DNA of 43,749 nt from CAZEHO01 sp964511945 (GCA_964511945.1 CAZEHO010000025.1:1-43749), one strand, 5' to 3'. Counted from the first letter of the stretch, positions 1 through 7,692 are shown. Made by a program: numbers and translations. Notes: a model not told the origin generated them from the sequence alone.

Positions 1-403
1 AGGACTCCCACCCATCAGCCGAGTGTCAACAACCTGATGACCGAGTACACCTAGCAGCCCGCTGAGCAATACATGTCGCTCATCTCGACGGCCAGTCATC
101 ACCACTCGCGGTGTCCTCGGTCCCACCATTCCTGCACGAGGAGTGGCGGAACCTGCGTCCTTGCGATTGGCGCGCCTGGCCGCCGATCAACGTGCCCGGC
201 GGGCACGCCACATCGGCATTACTCAGCAGACTCCTAGTGCTCTGTCTCATGACCTTGGCGAGGGTCAGGCCGGCGTGAACCCGCCACGGGTTGGGTGACG
301 GGGCATTAGGTCGGCACCGGACCCTCACCACATCCTTTACGGCCCACGCCGTCGGGCCGATCGTCCCTATGTGCAATCTCGCAGCACGGGCAGGATTGAG
401 GGG
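1..403. other. Left-edge non-coding stretch, no gene recognised
   Basis: No reading frame here has a plausible start, codon use and recognisable motif. The open frames that cross it are antisense to the following gene or are GC-driven. It should hold the promoter of the gene starting at 404, but I see no convincing -35/-10 pair. The first 60 bases could be the tail of a feature that begins outside the window. Confidence 0.4.
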
Positions 404-1618
404 ATGAGGCGCGTTCGCATCGTCCTTGCACTGACCGCTGCGCTGCTCGTCGCCGTCCCGTCCGCAGCGGCGCAGGAGGACGACCCCGTCGTCCACGCCG
501 TGCTCTTCTTCTCACCGACGTGCGGGCATTGCGAGTACGTGATCCAGCAGGTCATGCCGCCACTGTTCGACCAGAACGGGGGACCGTGGGAGGTGGTGAT
601 GGATGAGGAACTGGCTCCCGCAGAGCGATCCTTCTATCTGCTCACCAACGGGTCGCTGGAATTCCTGCTGGCCGATGTCACCGTGCTCGAAGGTGCCGAG
701 CTGTTCCAGGCGGCAACCGACACCTACGGGATCGACAGCAACGGCGTGCCCCGGATGATCATCGACGGCCAGGTGTACATCGGGTCGGCGGACATCCCGG
801 AGGCACTGTCGAGCTACATCGCCGACGGGCTGGCCGGGGACGGTGTCGACTGGCCCGATTTCCCGGGCCTCGACGAGGCGATCGCATCGTTCCCGGCGGC
901 GGCACCGCCGGAGACCACCTCGACAGCAACCTCGAGCACGACGACGGCGGACCCCGGCACGACCGAGGGGACGACCACGAGCACCACGTCGACCACGACC
1001 ACCAGTGTGGCCGATACGACGACGACCACGGTGCTGGCACTGCCGATCGGTAGCGACGGAGACTCGATCGGCGACCGGTTCGCCCGGGACGCGGTGGGGA
1101 ACACGCTCGCAGTGATCGTGCTGGTGCTGATGCTGGCGGCGCTCGGGTGGGTGGCTCTGGCGTTCCGGAGGACGCCCGGCACCGATCGTTTCGGGTTCCT
1201 GATCCCGATCGTGTCGATGATCGGGATTGCGGTGGCCGCCTATCTCACCTACGTCGAGACCAGCGGAGCGGACGCGGTGTGCGGGCCGGTGGGGGACTGC
1301 AACATGGTGCAGCAGAGCGAGTACGCAGAACTGTTCGGGCTGATCCCGGTCGGTGTGGTCGGCCTCATCGGGTACGCAATCGTCGTCGTGTCGTGGCTGG
1401 TGATCCGGTTCGGGAACGAGCCGCTGGTGGATTGGGCCCGGTTGGCACTGCTGGCAGGAGCGATCGGCGGGGTGGCGTTCTCGATCTACCTGACCTTCCT
1501 GGAGCCATTCGTGATCGGGGCGACCTGTGTGTGGTGCCTGACGTCGGCCGTGGTGATCACGGTGCTCATGCTGCTGGCAACCCCGGGCGGCGTGGGAGCG
1601 TTCCGCCGATTGCGGTAG
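404..1618 (+). CDS. Secreted thioredoxin-like domain fused to a VKOR (vitamin K epoxide reductase-like) membrane domain
   Basis: Predicted disulfide-bond-forming protein of 404 residues. An N-terminal signal or anchor (about 5-23) is followed by a thioredoxin-like domain with the redox pair C40-G-H-C43. A Thr-rich linker (about 165-215) and a transmembrane helix lead into a four-helix VKOR domain (about 262-404). That domain carries the loop cysteines C293 and C299 and the quinone-site motif C375-V-W-C378. In this family VKOR reoxidises a thioredoxin-like partner and passes electrons to quinone, so the work is done outside the membrane. The ATG at 404 was chosen over an in-frame GTG at 371 because it starts directly with the basic signal peptide and follows a GAGGGG sequence. 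The domain order is the reverse of the well-known VKOR-thioredoxin fusions. It stands alone, convergent with the allantoicase gene. Family assignment is firm; the partner substrates are unknown. Confidence 0.88.
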   Translation: MRRVRIVLALTAALLVAVPSAAAQEDDPVVHAVLFFSPTCGHCEYVIQQVMPPLFDQNGGPWEVVMDEELAPAERSFYLLTNGSLEFLLADVTVLEGAELFQAATDTYGIDSNGVPRMIIDGQVYIGSADIPEALSSYIADGLAGDGVDWPDFPGLDEAIASFPAAAPPETTSTATSSTTTADPGTTEGTTTSTTSTTTTSVADTTTTTVLALPIGSDGDSIGDRFARDAVGNTLAVIVLVLMLAALGWVALAFRRTPGTDRFGFLIPIVSMIGIAVAAYLTYVETSGADAVCGPVGDCNMVQQSEYAELFGLIPVGVVGLIGYAIVVVSWLVIRFGNEPLVDWARLALLAGAIGGVAFSIYLTFLEPFVIGATCVWCLTSAVVITVLMLLATPGGVGAFRRLR

Positions 1619-1621
1619 CCC

Positions 1622-1813
1622 TTCTTCCTTCCCCCCGTGCGGGGGAAGGTCCTTCGGAGCCGAAGGCGACGAAGGGGAAGGGGGGTAAGCAGAAGGTCCG
1701 GAGAGAGGCGCGTTGCACATCCCCGCTTCACGGGAGAGGCGAAACCCCCTCCGTCAGCCCTCTTCGGTCGCTGCCGTCTCCCCCGGCTTCGCCGGGAGAG
1801 GGGGAGAGGCGGC
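1622..1813. repeat. Modular palindromic intergenic repeats (two element types)
   Basis: The gap between two convergent genes is filled with nested palindromes. Positions 1627-1687 hold a CTTCCCCC..GGGGGAAGG hairpin, a CCTTCGG..CCGAAGG hairpin and a GGAAGGGGGGTA end. The same element recurs at 26271-26331 and, inverted, at 23561-23621. Positions 1720-1813 hold the second type, with TCCCCGCTTCACGGGA and CCCCCTCC...CTCCCCCGG..CCGGGAGAGG. There is no T-tract, so these are not ordinary intrinsic terminators, although their position would allow a bidirectional RNA 3'-end role. Confidence 0.75.
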
Positions 1814-1850
1814 GTCGACTGCCACGAGCCCTGGAGTTGCGAAGCAACTC

Positions 1851-2810
1851 CTAAGGAACCCCGGAGGGGTTTCCGAACACCTGGAATCGGTTGATTCCGC
1901 CGTCGGGGTGGATCGTCAAGCGCAGGTGGCTGAACGGTCCCGATGAGGAGAGTTCGGTGAACTCGCGCCGCTTGTCGGACTCCACGTTGGTCCGATCGAC
2001 GAGCGTCTCCCACGAGGCCGCACGGAGGGCGTCGGCCGACGCTCCCGGAGCCGACACTCCCTCAATCGACACGGCCTCGGGCGCGTTCCCCTTGAACCCG
2101 CGGGTGTCCACCACGGCTCGCTCGATCTCTGCCGGGGCCGCCAGGCGGACCACCGCCCAGTCGCTGCGACCGTCGCGACGCCGCCGGGTCAGCCATCCGT
2201 CGCCCTGGCGCTGTTTGTCCTCGAGCAGCATCGTGTTGGGCCCGGCGAAATGCGCATCGCTGCAGTCGATCGCCAGCCCACCGTTCACTACTGCCGCCAG
2301 GTCCGTTCCCTGCTCTGTAGCGCGCCCGGACGCACTCGGCTCTCCCATGACGCGCAACCGGGCAACTGCTCCGTCCGGATAGAGGATCAGCCGTATGTGT
2401 GTCGCCGGCTCGGCCCAGCCGATCGTGAAGCTCTCCGTTGTGCTCGGGCCGATCGCGGTTCGGGACACGATATGGCGCCAGCGCTCCGGCTGGCGGATCA
2501 GGTCGACCAGGTTGGGATCGCCGGGCATGTGGATCGCCTCGACCGACACCTCGGCCGGATGAGATCCGGTGATGTGAGTGGTGTCGAGCACGATCCGGCG
2601 GACCATGCCGGGAAGACCGAGTCGGATGATCGCCCACTCGTGTCCGGAACGCCGCCGGCGTGCCGTTTCCCAGGCATCGACGCGTTCGCCCCCCGACTTG
2701 GGCTCACTGTTGGCGACCAGTCGGGCCGCCATGCCGAAGTGCTCGTCGCTGCTCTCCACCACCTCCCCGCCGAAGCGGCGGGCGGCGAGATCGATGAGGT
2801 ACTCGCTCAT
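1851..2810 (-). CDS. alc: Allantoicase
   Basis: Predicted to hydrolyse allantoate to ureidoglycolate and urea in purine-ring nitrogen salvage, in the cytoplasm. The 319-residue protein is two tandem copies of the allantoicase jelly-roll. The first has a start like FGGEVVESSDEHFG, then a DAWETARRRR segment and a VLDTTHITGSHPAEVSVEA strand pair. The second repeats the pattern with DGWLTRRRR and VVDTRGFKGNAPEAVSIEG. Length fits bacterial allantoicases (about 320-340 residues). The ATG at 2810 has a GGGGGAG Shine-Dalgarno sequence about 8 bases upstream. The open frame runs on to 3293, but that extension is antisense-like low-complexity sequence over the neighbouring gene. No allantoinase, ureidoglycolate lyase or urease gene is nearby. 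Confidence 0.9.
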   Translation of the reverse strand: MSEYLIDLAARRFGGEVVESSDEHFGMAARLVANSEPKSGGERVDAWETARRRRSGHEWAIIRLGLPGMVRRIVLDTTHITGSHPAEVSVEAIHMPGDPNLVDLIRQPERWRHIVSRTAIGPSTTESFTIGWAEPATHIRLILYPDGAVARLRVMGEPSASGRATEQGTDLAAVVNGGLAIDCSDAHFAGPNTMLLEDKQRQGDGWLTRRRRDGRSDWAVVRLAAPAEIERAVVDTRGFKGNAPEAVSIEGVSAPGASADALRAASWETLVDRTNVESDKRREFTELSSSGPFSHLRLTIHPDGGINRFQVFGNPSGVP

Positions 2811-2818
2811 GCTCGAAT

Positions 2819-2848
2819 TCTCCCCCAATTGGGTGCCAGTTGGGGGAG
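2819..2848. repeat. Single short palindromic repeat unit
   Basis: CTCCCCCAA and TTGGGGGAG arms flank a short loop just upstream of the allantoicase start. This is a minimal copy of the hairpin found in the larger intergenic repeats. It overlaps the Shine-Dalgarno region of alc, so folding of the transcript could mask translation initiation (inference). Confidence 0.6.
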
Positions 2849-2887
2849 ATACCCGACGGGCGGAGGGGATCTGCGATTGCCCTTCGA

Positions 2888-2906
2888 CCCGTCCCGCAGG
2901 GACGGG
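2888..2906 (-). terminator. GC-rich hairpin after the nucleotidyltransferase gene
   Basis: A perfect 8-bp stem with a GCA loop (CCCGTCCC-GCA-GGGACGGG) lies just beyond the TAA stop at 2908-2910 on the minus strand. It has no T-tract, so termination is only suggested by position. A similar GCA-loop hairpin occurs at 23711-23731. Confidence 0.4.
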
Positions 2907-2907
2907 A

Positions 2908-3678
2908 TTACAACTCCACCCCATGCGTCTCGATCTCGGAGACGATCTCCCCGAACCACTCCTCGACCTCCCGCCGCAGCTCCGGCAGGCTCGTCGGATC
3001 ACCGATGAACGACAGCGCCTCCAGTCGTTCCACCACGTCGGCCGGGAACTCGTAGAGGGCATAGCGGGGCCCGAAGTCGTAGCGGTACGGGCAGTAGCGA
3101 ATCCCGAGCAATTCGACCAGGGGTCGCAGCACCGTCGACCGATACGCATCGAGAGCGCCCAGCGTGTTTCCGCGCTGCAGGTCCTTGTCCACGAAGTCGG
3201 CGAACATCGCCAGCATCGATCGGAGCCAATCGATCCGCTGTGACACCAGCTCTTGCTGCTCGGCCGGATCGATGTCCTCGGGTTCGATCTCATCGACCCG
3301 ATCGAAGAACACCACCGGCTCTCCGTGACGCTGGCGGTCCAGGAAACGCCCTTCGGTGGAGCGCTTCATGACGACCAGGTCGATCACCAGATGCGGGGCA
3401 CCCTCGGTGAGCCGGTAGAAGGCCTGGCTGTGTCCATGCCAGGACGGTTCCGGCATCCGGAGGTGCGCCGACACGCCGCCGAGTTCGTGGAGCACGGATT
3501 CGACCACGCCGAACATCTGCTCGACCGAGTCGTCCTCGGCGAGCACGTACAGGTCCAGGTCGGAGAGATCGTCGTCCCGCCGGAAGGCGGTGGAGCCGCC
3601 CTCCCACATCGCCAGCACGGCGGCCTGCTGTTCGAGCGCCGCCCGCAGCGCGGAGCGGACCTCGTCTCGAGTTCTCAT
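2908..3678 (-). CDS. Nucleotidyltransferase-fold protein (aminoglycoside adenylyltransferase-like)
   Basis: A 256-residue soluble protein with a pol-beta-type nucleotidyltransferase signature near the N-terminus: W-E-G-G-S-T-A-F at about 25-32, then a short acidic run and S-D-L-D-L-Y-V at about 39-45, whose two aspartates would bind Mg2+. A third acidic position fits HLVIDLVVMK at about 97-106. The C-terminal half is helical and rich in Glu and Arg, as in KNTase/AadA-like proteins, where it binds the acceptor. The substrate cannot be read from the sequence; many chromosomal members are not resistance enzymes. The ATG at 3678 is the only good start. It lies 19 bases downstream of the stop codon of the GH3 lipoprotein gene in the same direction, so the two may be co-transcribed. 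Confidence 0.7.
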   Translation of the reverse strand: MRTRDEVRSALRAALEQQAAVLAMWEGGSTAFRRDDDLSDLDLYVLAEDDSVEQMFGVVESVLHELGGVSAHLRMPEPSWHGHSQAFYRLTEGAPHLVIDLVVMKRSTEGRFLDRQRHGEPVVFFDRVDEIEPEDIDPAEQQELVSQRIDWLRSMLAMFADFVDKDLQRGNTLGALDAYRSTVLRPLVELLGIRYCPYRYDFGPRYALYEFPADVVERLEALSFIGDPTSLPELRREVEEWFGEIVSEIETHGVEL

Positions 3679-3697
3679 GCACTCACGATACGGAGGT

Positions 3698-4936
3698 TCA
3701 CGAAAGCGAGCAGGTCACAGGAGCCACCGCAGCGGCGAGATCCTCGACCCGCCCGGCGGCCTCGATGAGCCGTTCCAAGGGAAGGTCCCCGGATTCGACC
3801 GCGTCGACGATGGCCCGGACCACCGGCTCGGTCTGTGTGCGGTCCGGGTTGATCAGCAGGTCCATCCCGGCCGACAGTGCTGCGACGGCCAACTCGCCCG
3901 GGGTGCGCTCTGCGGCGACGCCCCGCATGGTCAGCGAGTCGGTCACCAGCACACCCTCGAACCCGAAGTGCTCCCGGGCCAGCCGGGCCACCTCAGGCGA
4001 AAGGCTGGCCGGCAGGTCGGAGTCGATGGCTTCGTAGATCGGGTGGCCCACCATCAGTGCCGGCACTCCGGCTTCGATCGCAGCTTCGAACGGGACGAAA
4101 TCGACTGCGAGCAGCTCGTCGAGTGGAGCCTGGATCGTGGTGACGCCGTTATGCGGGTCGGTGGGGGAGAGCCCATGCCCGGGGAAGTGTTTCGCCACGG
4201 CGGCGACACCTTCGTCGAGAAGTCCATCGATGAACTCGGCGCCGATCCCGGCGACCACTTCGGGATCATCCCTGAGGTGGCGGTCGACCAGCACCGGATT
4301 GTCACCCCTGACGACATCGATGACCGGGGCCAGGTTCATGTTCACCCCCAGTTCGATCATCTCCCGGGCGAGCAACTCGGCCGCCTCGTCGACCTCCTGC
4401 GGGTCCATGTCGAGGGCCTCTTCGATGGTCGGCAGCGGGGTGACCAATGCGCCGAGCCGACGTACCGGACCGAGTTCCTGATCGACCGCAATCAGCACCG
4501 GGGCATTGGCGGCGCAGGCGACGTCGCTGGTCAGCGTTTTGAGCTGGTCCTCGTTGGCGATGTTGCCGGAGAACAGGATCACCGCCCGTCCGCCGCCGGT
4601 GATGTGAGCGGTGGCCGCCTCGTCGACGTAGGTGAGCGGCATGCCGACCATGAGCACGGCCCGGGCCAACCGCTCCACGTCGACGGCCGGCTTCGTGGTG
4701 GTGGTGGTGCTGCTGGTGGTGGTGGTCGCCGGGACCGTTGTGGTGGTGGCGGCAAGCGTCGTCGTGGTAGAGAGAGTTGTGGGCGTTGGAGCCGCCGTGG
4801 TCGAGGTGGACGTGGTGGTCGTCACCGGTGCGGACTCGGGTGTGGTCGTCGTGGGCCCGGCGTCACCAACGCTGCAGGCGGCGACAACCAGCGCCAGAGA
4901 GAGCAGCAGAGCGGCGAGGCGCGCTACAGCGGCGAC
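3698..4936 (-). CDS. Glycoside hydrolase family 3 lipoprotein (beta-N-acetylhexosaminidase-like)
   Basis: Predicted exported enzyme that removes terminal N-acetylhexosamine (or another beta-linked sugar) from cell-wall fragments. The frame encodes a hydrophobic signal ending in a lipobox L-V-V-A-A-C, a long Ser/Thr linker of about 55 residues, and a GH3 TIM barrel. The barrel carries the NagZ-type signature KHFPGHG and a VTDSLTM strand that should hold the catalytic aspartate. No ATG, GTG or TTG exists between the lipobox and a TTG at 5119. Starting at that TTG would add about 60 Arg/Pro-rich residues in front of the signal peptide, which is implausible. The end coordinate given here only marks where the signal-coding frame meets the upstream gene's stop (4924-4926); the true start is unresolved. 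Tight coupling to the upstream membrane-protein gene suggests one operon. Confidence 0.8.
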   Translation of the reverse strand, partial: VAAVARLAALLLSLALVVAACSVGDAGPTTTTPESAPVTTTTSTSTTAAPTPTTLSTTTTLAATTTTVPATTTTSSTTTTTKPAVDVERLARAVLMVGMPLTYVDEAATAHITGGGRAVILFSGNIANEDQLKTLTSDVACAANAPVLIAVDQELGPVRRLGALVTPLPTIEEALDMDPQEVDEAAELLAREMIELGVNMNLAPVIDVVRGDNPVLVDRHLRDDPEVVAGIGAEFIDGLLDEGVAAVAKHFPGHGLSPTDPHNGVTTIQAPLDELLAVDFVPFEAAIEAGVPALMVGHPIYEAIDSDLPASLSPEVARLAREHFGFEGVLVTDSLTMRGVAAERTPGELAVAALSAGMDLLINPDRTQTEPVVRAIVDAVESGDLPLERLIEAAGRVEDLAAAVAPVTCSLS

Positions 4937-5553
4937 CGGTAGGCCCCCGGGTCCTGGTCCGCCTCGTCCTGGGCGCGCCGGACCAGTTCGGCGAACCGGC
5001 TGGCTCCGAGGAGTTGGCGGTCGAGGAGGGCACCGAGATGCTCGACGGTGTAAGCGGTGGCGTCCTCGAGATGGACGTCGATGTCGGCCGCTTCCTTCAC
5101 GTAGAGCATGCGGGTCCAATAGGAGTTCACGACCACGGTCATGAAGGACTGGACGACACTGTTGCGTTCGAGTGCGGCGAGCGGCCGCATGTAGAGCAAC
5201 AGGGCGAACAAGACGATTGCCATGGTGGCGACCCCGGCAACGACTCCGGCGTGGGCCCAGTCATAACCTCCGGCCGGTTCATCGGTTGCAATGCGGATTG
5301 CCGCGATGAGGGCGCCGAGGGCGATGAGGAACACCACCAGGAACAGCCACTTCATGGTGGCGAATGCGAAGCGCTGGCCGCGTGCCGCTTTGAGGAAGTC
5401 GCTCTGATTGGAGCGGATCACCGCCCGGGCGATCGCCTCGATGCCCGGCATCTCCGGTGCCGGGGGCCGGAACGGAGCGGCCGGAGCCGGTTCGGGTTCG
5501 ACGGCCGGGGCTTCGTCCGGTGTCTCGGCGTCGTCTGGCTTGGTGACTGCCAT
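4924..5553 (-). CDS. Uncharacterised membrane protein with two transmembrane helices
   Basis: A 209-residue protein I do not recognise. The first 60 residues are acidic and Pro/Ala-rich. Two hydrophobic helices lie in the middle (around WLFLVVFLIALGALIAAI and VVAGVATMAIVLFALLLYM). A soluble C-terminal tail contains a conserved-looking segment around NSYWTRMLYVKEAADIDVHL and an acidic helix. The start is the ATG at 5553; an upstream in-frame start (5586) would add only a short basic leader. Its stop overlaps the beginning of the GH3 lipoprotein frame, so the two are probably translated together and may act at the same envelope site. Confidence 0.7.
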   Translation of the reverse strand: MAVTKPDDAETPDEAPAVEPEPAPAAPFRPPAPEMPGIEAIARAVIRSNQSDFLKAARGQRFAFATMKWLFLVVFLIALGALIAAIRIATDEPAGGYDWAHAGVVAGVATMAIVLFALLLYMRPLAALERNSVVQSFMTVVVNSYWTRMLYVKEAADIDVHLEDATAYTVEHLGALLDRQLLGASRFAELVRRAQDEADQDPGAYRSPL

Positions 5554-5653
5554 GGTTCGTCCTCGTGGCGGTTCCGGCGCGCGCAACTACGAGCCGGGAA
5601 ACCAATCTACTGCGAAATGTGCGGATTGGGGTTTGGGAAGGGGGAGCGGGGTC

Positions 5654-5830
5654 TCAGCCGGTCAGTTCGTCGATCAGTTCCTGGAGTCCCGGCGACAATT
5701 CCACCGGGTACGGGTCCTCTGCTGGTTCAAGGGACCGCATTTGATCCGGGAGCGACTCGAGGCCGGCCAGGGTGCGCTTCCGGATCGACTTCAGAGTTCG
5801 CCAGTTCTGCAGGCGGTGCCCGTCGAGCAT
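5654..5830 (-). pseudogene. pncB: 3' remnant of nicotinate phosphoribosyltransferase
   Basis: About 58 codons read MLDGHRLQNW, then a helix with LESLPDQMRSL, then P-Y-P-V-E-L-S-P-G-L-Q-E-L. From memory of the family, this matches the C-terminal tail of nicotinate phosphoribosyltransferase, where a hinge Leu-Pro and a YPVxLSPxL motif end the protein. Nothing of the catalytic barrel is present. The remnant lies directly after the amino end of a nicotinamidase gene in another frame. Both enzymes belong to the same NAD salvage branch (nicotinamide to nicotinate to nicotinate mononucleotide), so this looks like a deletion that joined two neighbouring genes. Confidence 0.6.
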
Positions 5831-5948
5831 GGTTGATCTTCCCGATGATGCCGGCGGCGCCGGATACCGCCAGGCTGCCACTCGGATCGGCGAAGTCGTT
5901 CTGGACGTCGACCACCACGAGGGCGGTCGTCGGGTCAAAAGGGGACAA
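5831..5948 (-). pseudogene. pncA: 5' remnant of nicotinamidase (cysteine hydrolase family)
   Basis: The frame starts with an ATG at 5948 and encodes about 39 residues typical of the isochorismatase/nicotinamidase fold: T-A-L-V-V-V-D-V-Q-N-D-F (the D of DVQNDF is catalytic), then a Gly-rich segment ending near G-K-I-N. Identity breaks off at about 5831. The remaining 34 codons of the frame are unrelated and end at 5727. The catalytic Lys and Cys and all metal ligands are missing, so no activity is expected. The start overlaps the last 14 bases of the HIT gene, as in an operon. Confidence 0.75.
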
Positions 5949-6333
5949 TCGCCGCCTCGATTCGAGCCGCCATCTCGGCCAGCTGCTCCGGGGTCTGTTC
6001 GACCGTGTTCCCGAAGGCCAGGGGAGTCCCCCGGTTGGTGGGGATCAGGTGCACGTGGGCGTGCGGGACGTCGTACCCCCACACGACCACGGCGACCCGC
6101 TCGCAGCCGGTCGCCTCCTTGATGGCCGCGGCCACCGTGCGCACCGAACCCCACAGGGCTCCGTAGATCTGATCGGGGAGGTCGAACACGACGGGATCTT
6201 CGTGGCGGGGGACGACCAGTGTGTGACCCGGCTGGATCGGGTTGATGTCGAGGAAGGCGTAGGCCTGTTCGTCCTCGTAGACCCGGTAGCTGGGGATCTC
6301 CCCCTCAATGATCTTGGTGAAGATGCTCGACAT
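5935..6333 (-). CDS. HIT family protein (histidine-triad nucleotide-binding hydrolase)
   Basis: A 132-residue protein that begins with the hallmark S-I-F-T-K-I-I-E-G-E-I-P and has L-D-I-N-P-I-Q-P-G-H-T-L-V-V-P at about 28-42. The catalytic triad is H-A-H-V-H-L near residue 95. HIT proteins hydrolyse nucleoside phosphoramidates or adenylylated intermediates; the natural substrate is unknown here. The ATG at 6333 is fixed by the conserved amino end. A TATACC hexamer about 10 bases upstream suggests a very short leader. The gene overlaps the pncA remnant and probably once headed an NAD-salvage operon. Confidence 0.9.
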   Translation of the reverse strand: MSSIFTKIIEGEIPSYRVYEDEQAYAFLDINPIQPGHTLVVPRHEDPVVFDLPDQIYGALWGSVRTVAAAIKEATGCERVAVVVWGYDVPHAHVHLIPTNRGTPLAFGNTVEQTPEQLAEMAARIEAAIVPF

Positions 6334-6401
6334 GAGCAGAAGGGTATAGGAAGCGGCGTCGGGAATCTCGGGCCCAGGACGTCAGGTGCGCAGGATGAAG
6401 C

Positions 6402-6512
6402 CCGCCCCCTCCGACCCGGCCTTCCGGCCGGGCCACCTCCCCCGCAGCGCACCGCTGCGGGAGAGGGGTGAGGCTCCCCCGTGACGTGACGCTGCGGGAG
6501 AGAGGAAGAGAG
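6402..6512. repeat. Palindromic intergenic repeat
   Basis: CCCCCTCCGA, then a CCCGGCC-TTCC-GGCCGGG hairpin, then a CCTCCCCCGCAGCG..CGCTGCGGGAGAGG hairpin, followed by a partial second CTCCCCC..GCGGGAG unit. It sits between the divergent HIT and CAT-like genes, so a role as a terminator for either is unlikely. Confidence 0.7.
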
Positions 6513-6576
6513 TTGCCGGCCGTTCATGAGAGGACGAGGCTGGAGGTGTCGCTTGTGCCTAACTTGGGAGGGCACC

Positions 6577-7218
6577 ATGCGTGAGATCGATCTCGAATCC
6601 TGGGCCCGCCGCGACCACTTCCAACGATTCGTGGACTACCACCATCCGCATTTCGACATGTGCGCCGATGTCGATGTGACGGAGTTGCGGACGGCCGTCA
6701 AGGAGCGTGAGGAATCACTGACGATCGCCATCGTCTACGCCATCGCCCGTGCTGCCAACGACATCCGGGCGTTCCGGTGGCGGATCCGTGGTGACACCGT
6801 GGTGGAGCACGACGTGATCCATCCGACCGCCACGATTCTGGTGAGTGAGGACCTCTTCAGCTTCTGCTTCTTCCACTACGACTCGTCGTTCACCGCGTTT
6901 GCCGAAGATGCCGCCCGGCGGATCACACTGGTGAAGGAGCAGCCGACACTGTCTGACCCCGTCGACCGGGACGACTGGCTGTTCATGACCGCGATTCCGT
7001 GGGTGGCGTTCACCAGCTTCTCGCACCCGATGTCAACGGCGCCGCCGGACTCGGTGCCTTACGTCGCCTGGGGGAGGGTGCACGAACGGGAGGGGCGGCT
7101 GGTCATGCCGCTTGAGGTACAGGGCCATCACGCCTTGATGGACGGGATCCACCTCGGCCGCTTCTACGGCCGGATTCAGCGACTCTTCGACCAGCCCGAC
7201 GAGCTACTGGACTCGTGA
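6577..7218 (+). CDS. Chloramphenicol acetyltransferase-like (CatA-fold) protein
   Basis: A 213-residue protein of CatA length. The C-terminal catalytic motif is H-H-A-L-M-D-G, giving the general-base His and the structural Asp of the HHxxxDG family signature. The amino end (W-A-R-R-D-H-F-Q-R-F) also follows CatA. The ATG at 6577 has a GGGAGGG Shine-Dalgarno sequence. The protein should transfer an acetyl group from acetyl-CoA to a hydroxyl. Whether it accepts chloramphenicol is unknown, since many chromosomal homologues do not. The 3' end overlaps the convergent HxlR regulator gene by 15 bases. Confidence 0.85.
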   Translation: MREIDLESWARRDHFQRFVDYHHPHFDMCADVDVTELRTAVKEREESLTIAIVYAIARAANDIRAFRWRIRGDTVVEHDVIHPTATILVSEDLFSFCFFHYDSSFTAFAEDAARRITLVKEQPTLSDPVDRDDWLFMTAIPWVAFTSFSHPMSTAPPDSVPYVAWGRVHEREGRLVMPLEVQGHHALMDGIHLGRFYGRIQRLFDQPDELLDS

Positions 7219-7692
7219 TTCTTCGGCCCGGGCGGTGAGCACGTCCGGAAGCGGTTCGGCACGCACGCTGCGGGCCGTTACTTCGCCGCCGCAGTGATTG
7301 CAGGCGAGCACGGCGGTGATGTCGTTGCCGCAGGCCTTGTGGATGATGCGGCGCGGCCGATCCTCCTCGTTGTCTCCGAGCACCCAGCGGTCGCCCCACT
7401 GCTGCAAGGTCAGCAGCACCGGATACATGTCGTGCCCCTTTTCGGTGAGGCGGTACTCGTGTCGCTCGGGGCGGGTGGAGTAGCGGCGCTTCTCGAGCAC
7501 ACCCTCGTTGACGAGCTTGCCGAGCCGGTCACTGAGGATGTTGCGGGCGATCCCGAGGTGGCGCTGGAAGTCCTCAAAGCGGCGGACCCCGAGGAAGGCG
7601 TCACGCATGATGAGAAGCGACCACTGCTCACCAACGGTGCCGATGGTGCGGGCCACGGAGCAGATCATCTCGGTGAAGTCGGTTCGAGCCAT
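7204..7692 (-). CDS. HxlR-family winged-helix transcriptional regulator
   Basis: A 162-residue DNA-binding protein. The HxlR pattern is clear: C-S-V-A-R-T-I-G-T-V-G-E-Q-W-S-L-L-I-M-R-D near the start (the conserved Cys and the GxxWSLLILRD helix), R-F-E-D-F-Q-R-H-L-G-I-A as part of the recognition region, and Y-R-L-T-E-K-G-H-D in the wing. The C-terminal tail has an extra C-N-H-C-G motif (with another Cys upstream) that could bind a metal or sense redox state. Two identical-spaced palindromes lie just upstream, suggesting autoregulation. It converges on the CAT-like gene. Confidence 0.88.
   Translation of the reverse strand: MARTDFTEMICSVARTIGTVGEQWSLLIMRDAFLGVRRFEDFQRHLGIARNILSDRLGKLVNEGVLEKRRYSTRPERHEYRLTEKGHDMYPVLLTLQQWGDRWVLGDNEEDRPRRIIHKACGNDITAVLACNHCGGEVTARSVRAEPLPDVLTARAEESRVQ

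Noticed and set aside
371..403. Upstream GTG start for the thioredoxin-VKOR gene
   Set aside because: It would put eleven extra residues, including charged ones, ahead of a normal signal peptide; the ATG at 404 has the better ribosome site.
6577..7218. Calling the CatA-like protein a chloramphenicol-resistance gene
   Set aside because: The catalytic motif is present, but many chromosomal homologues have no such activity and nothing in the context indicates resistance.
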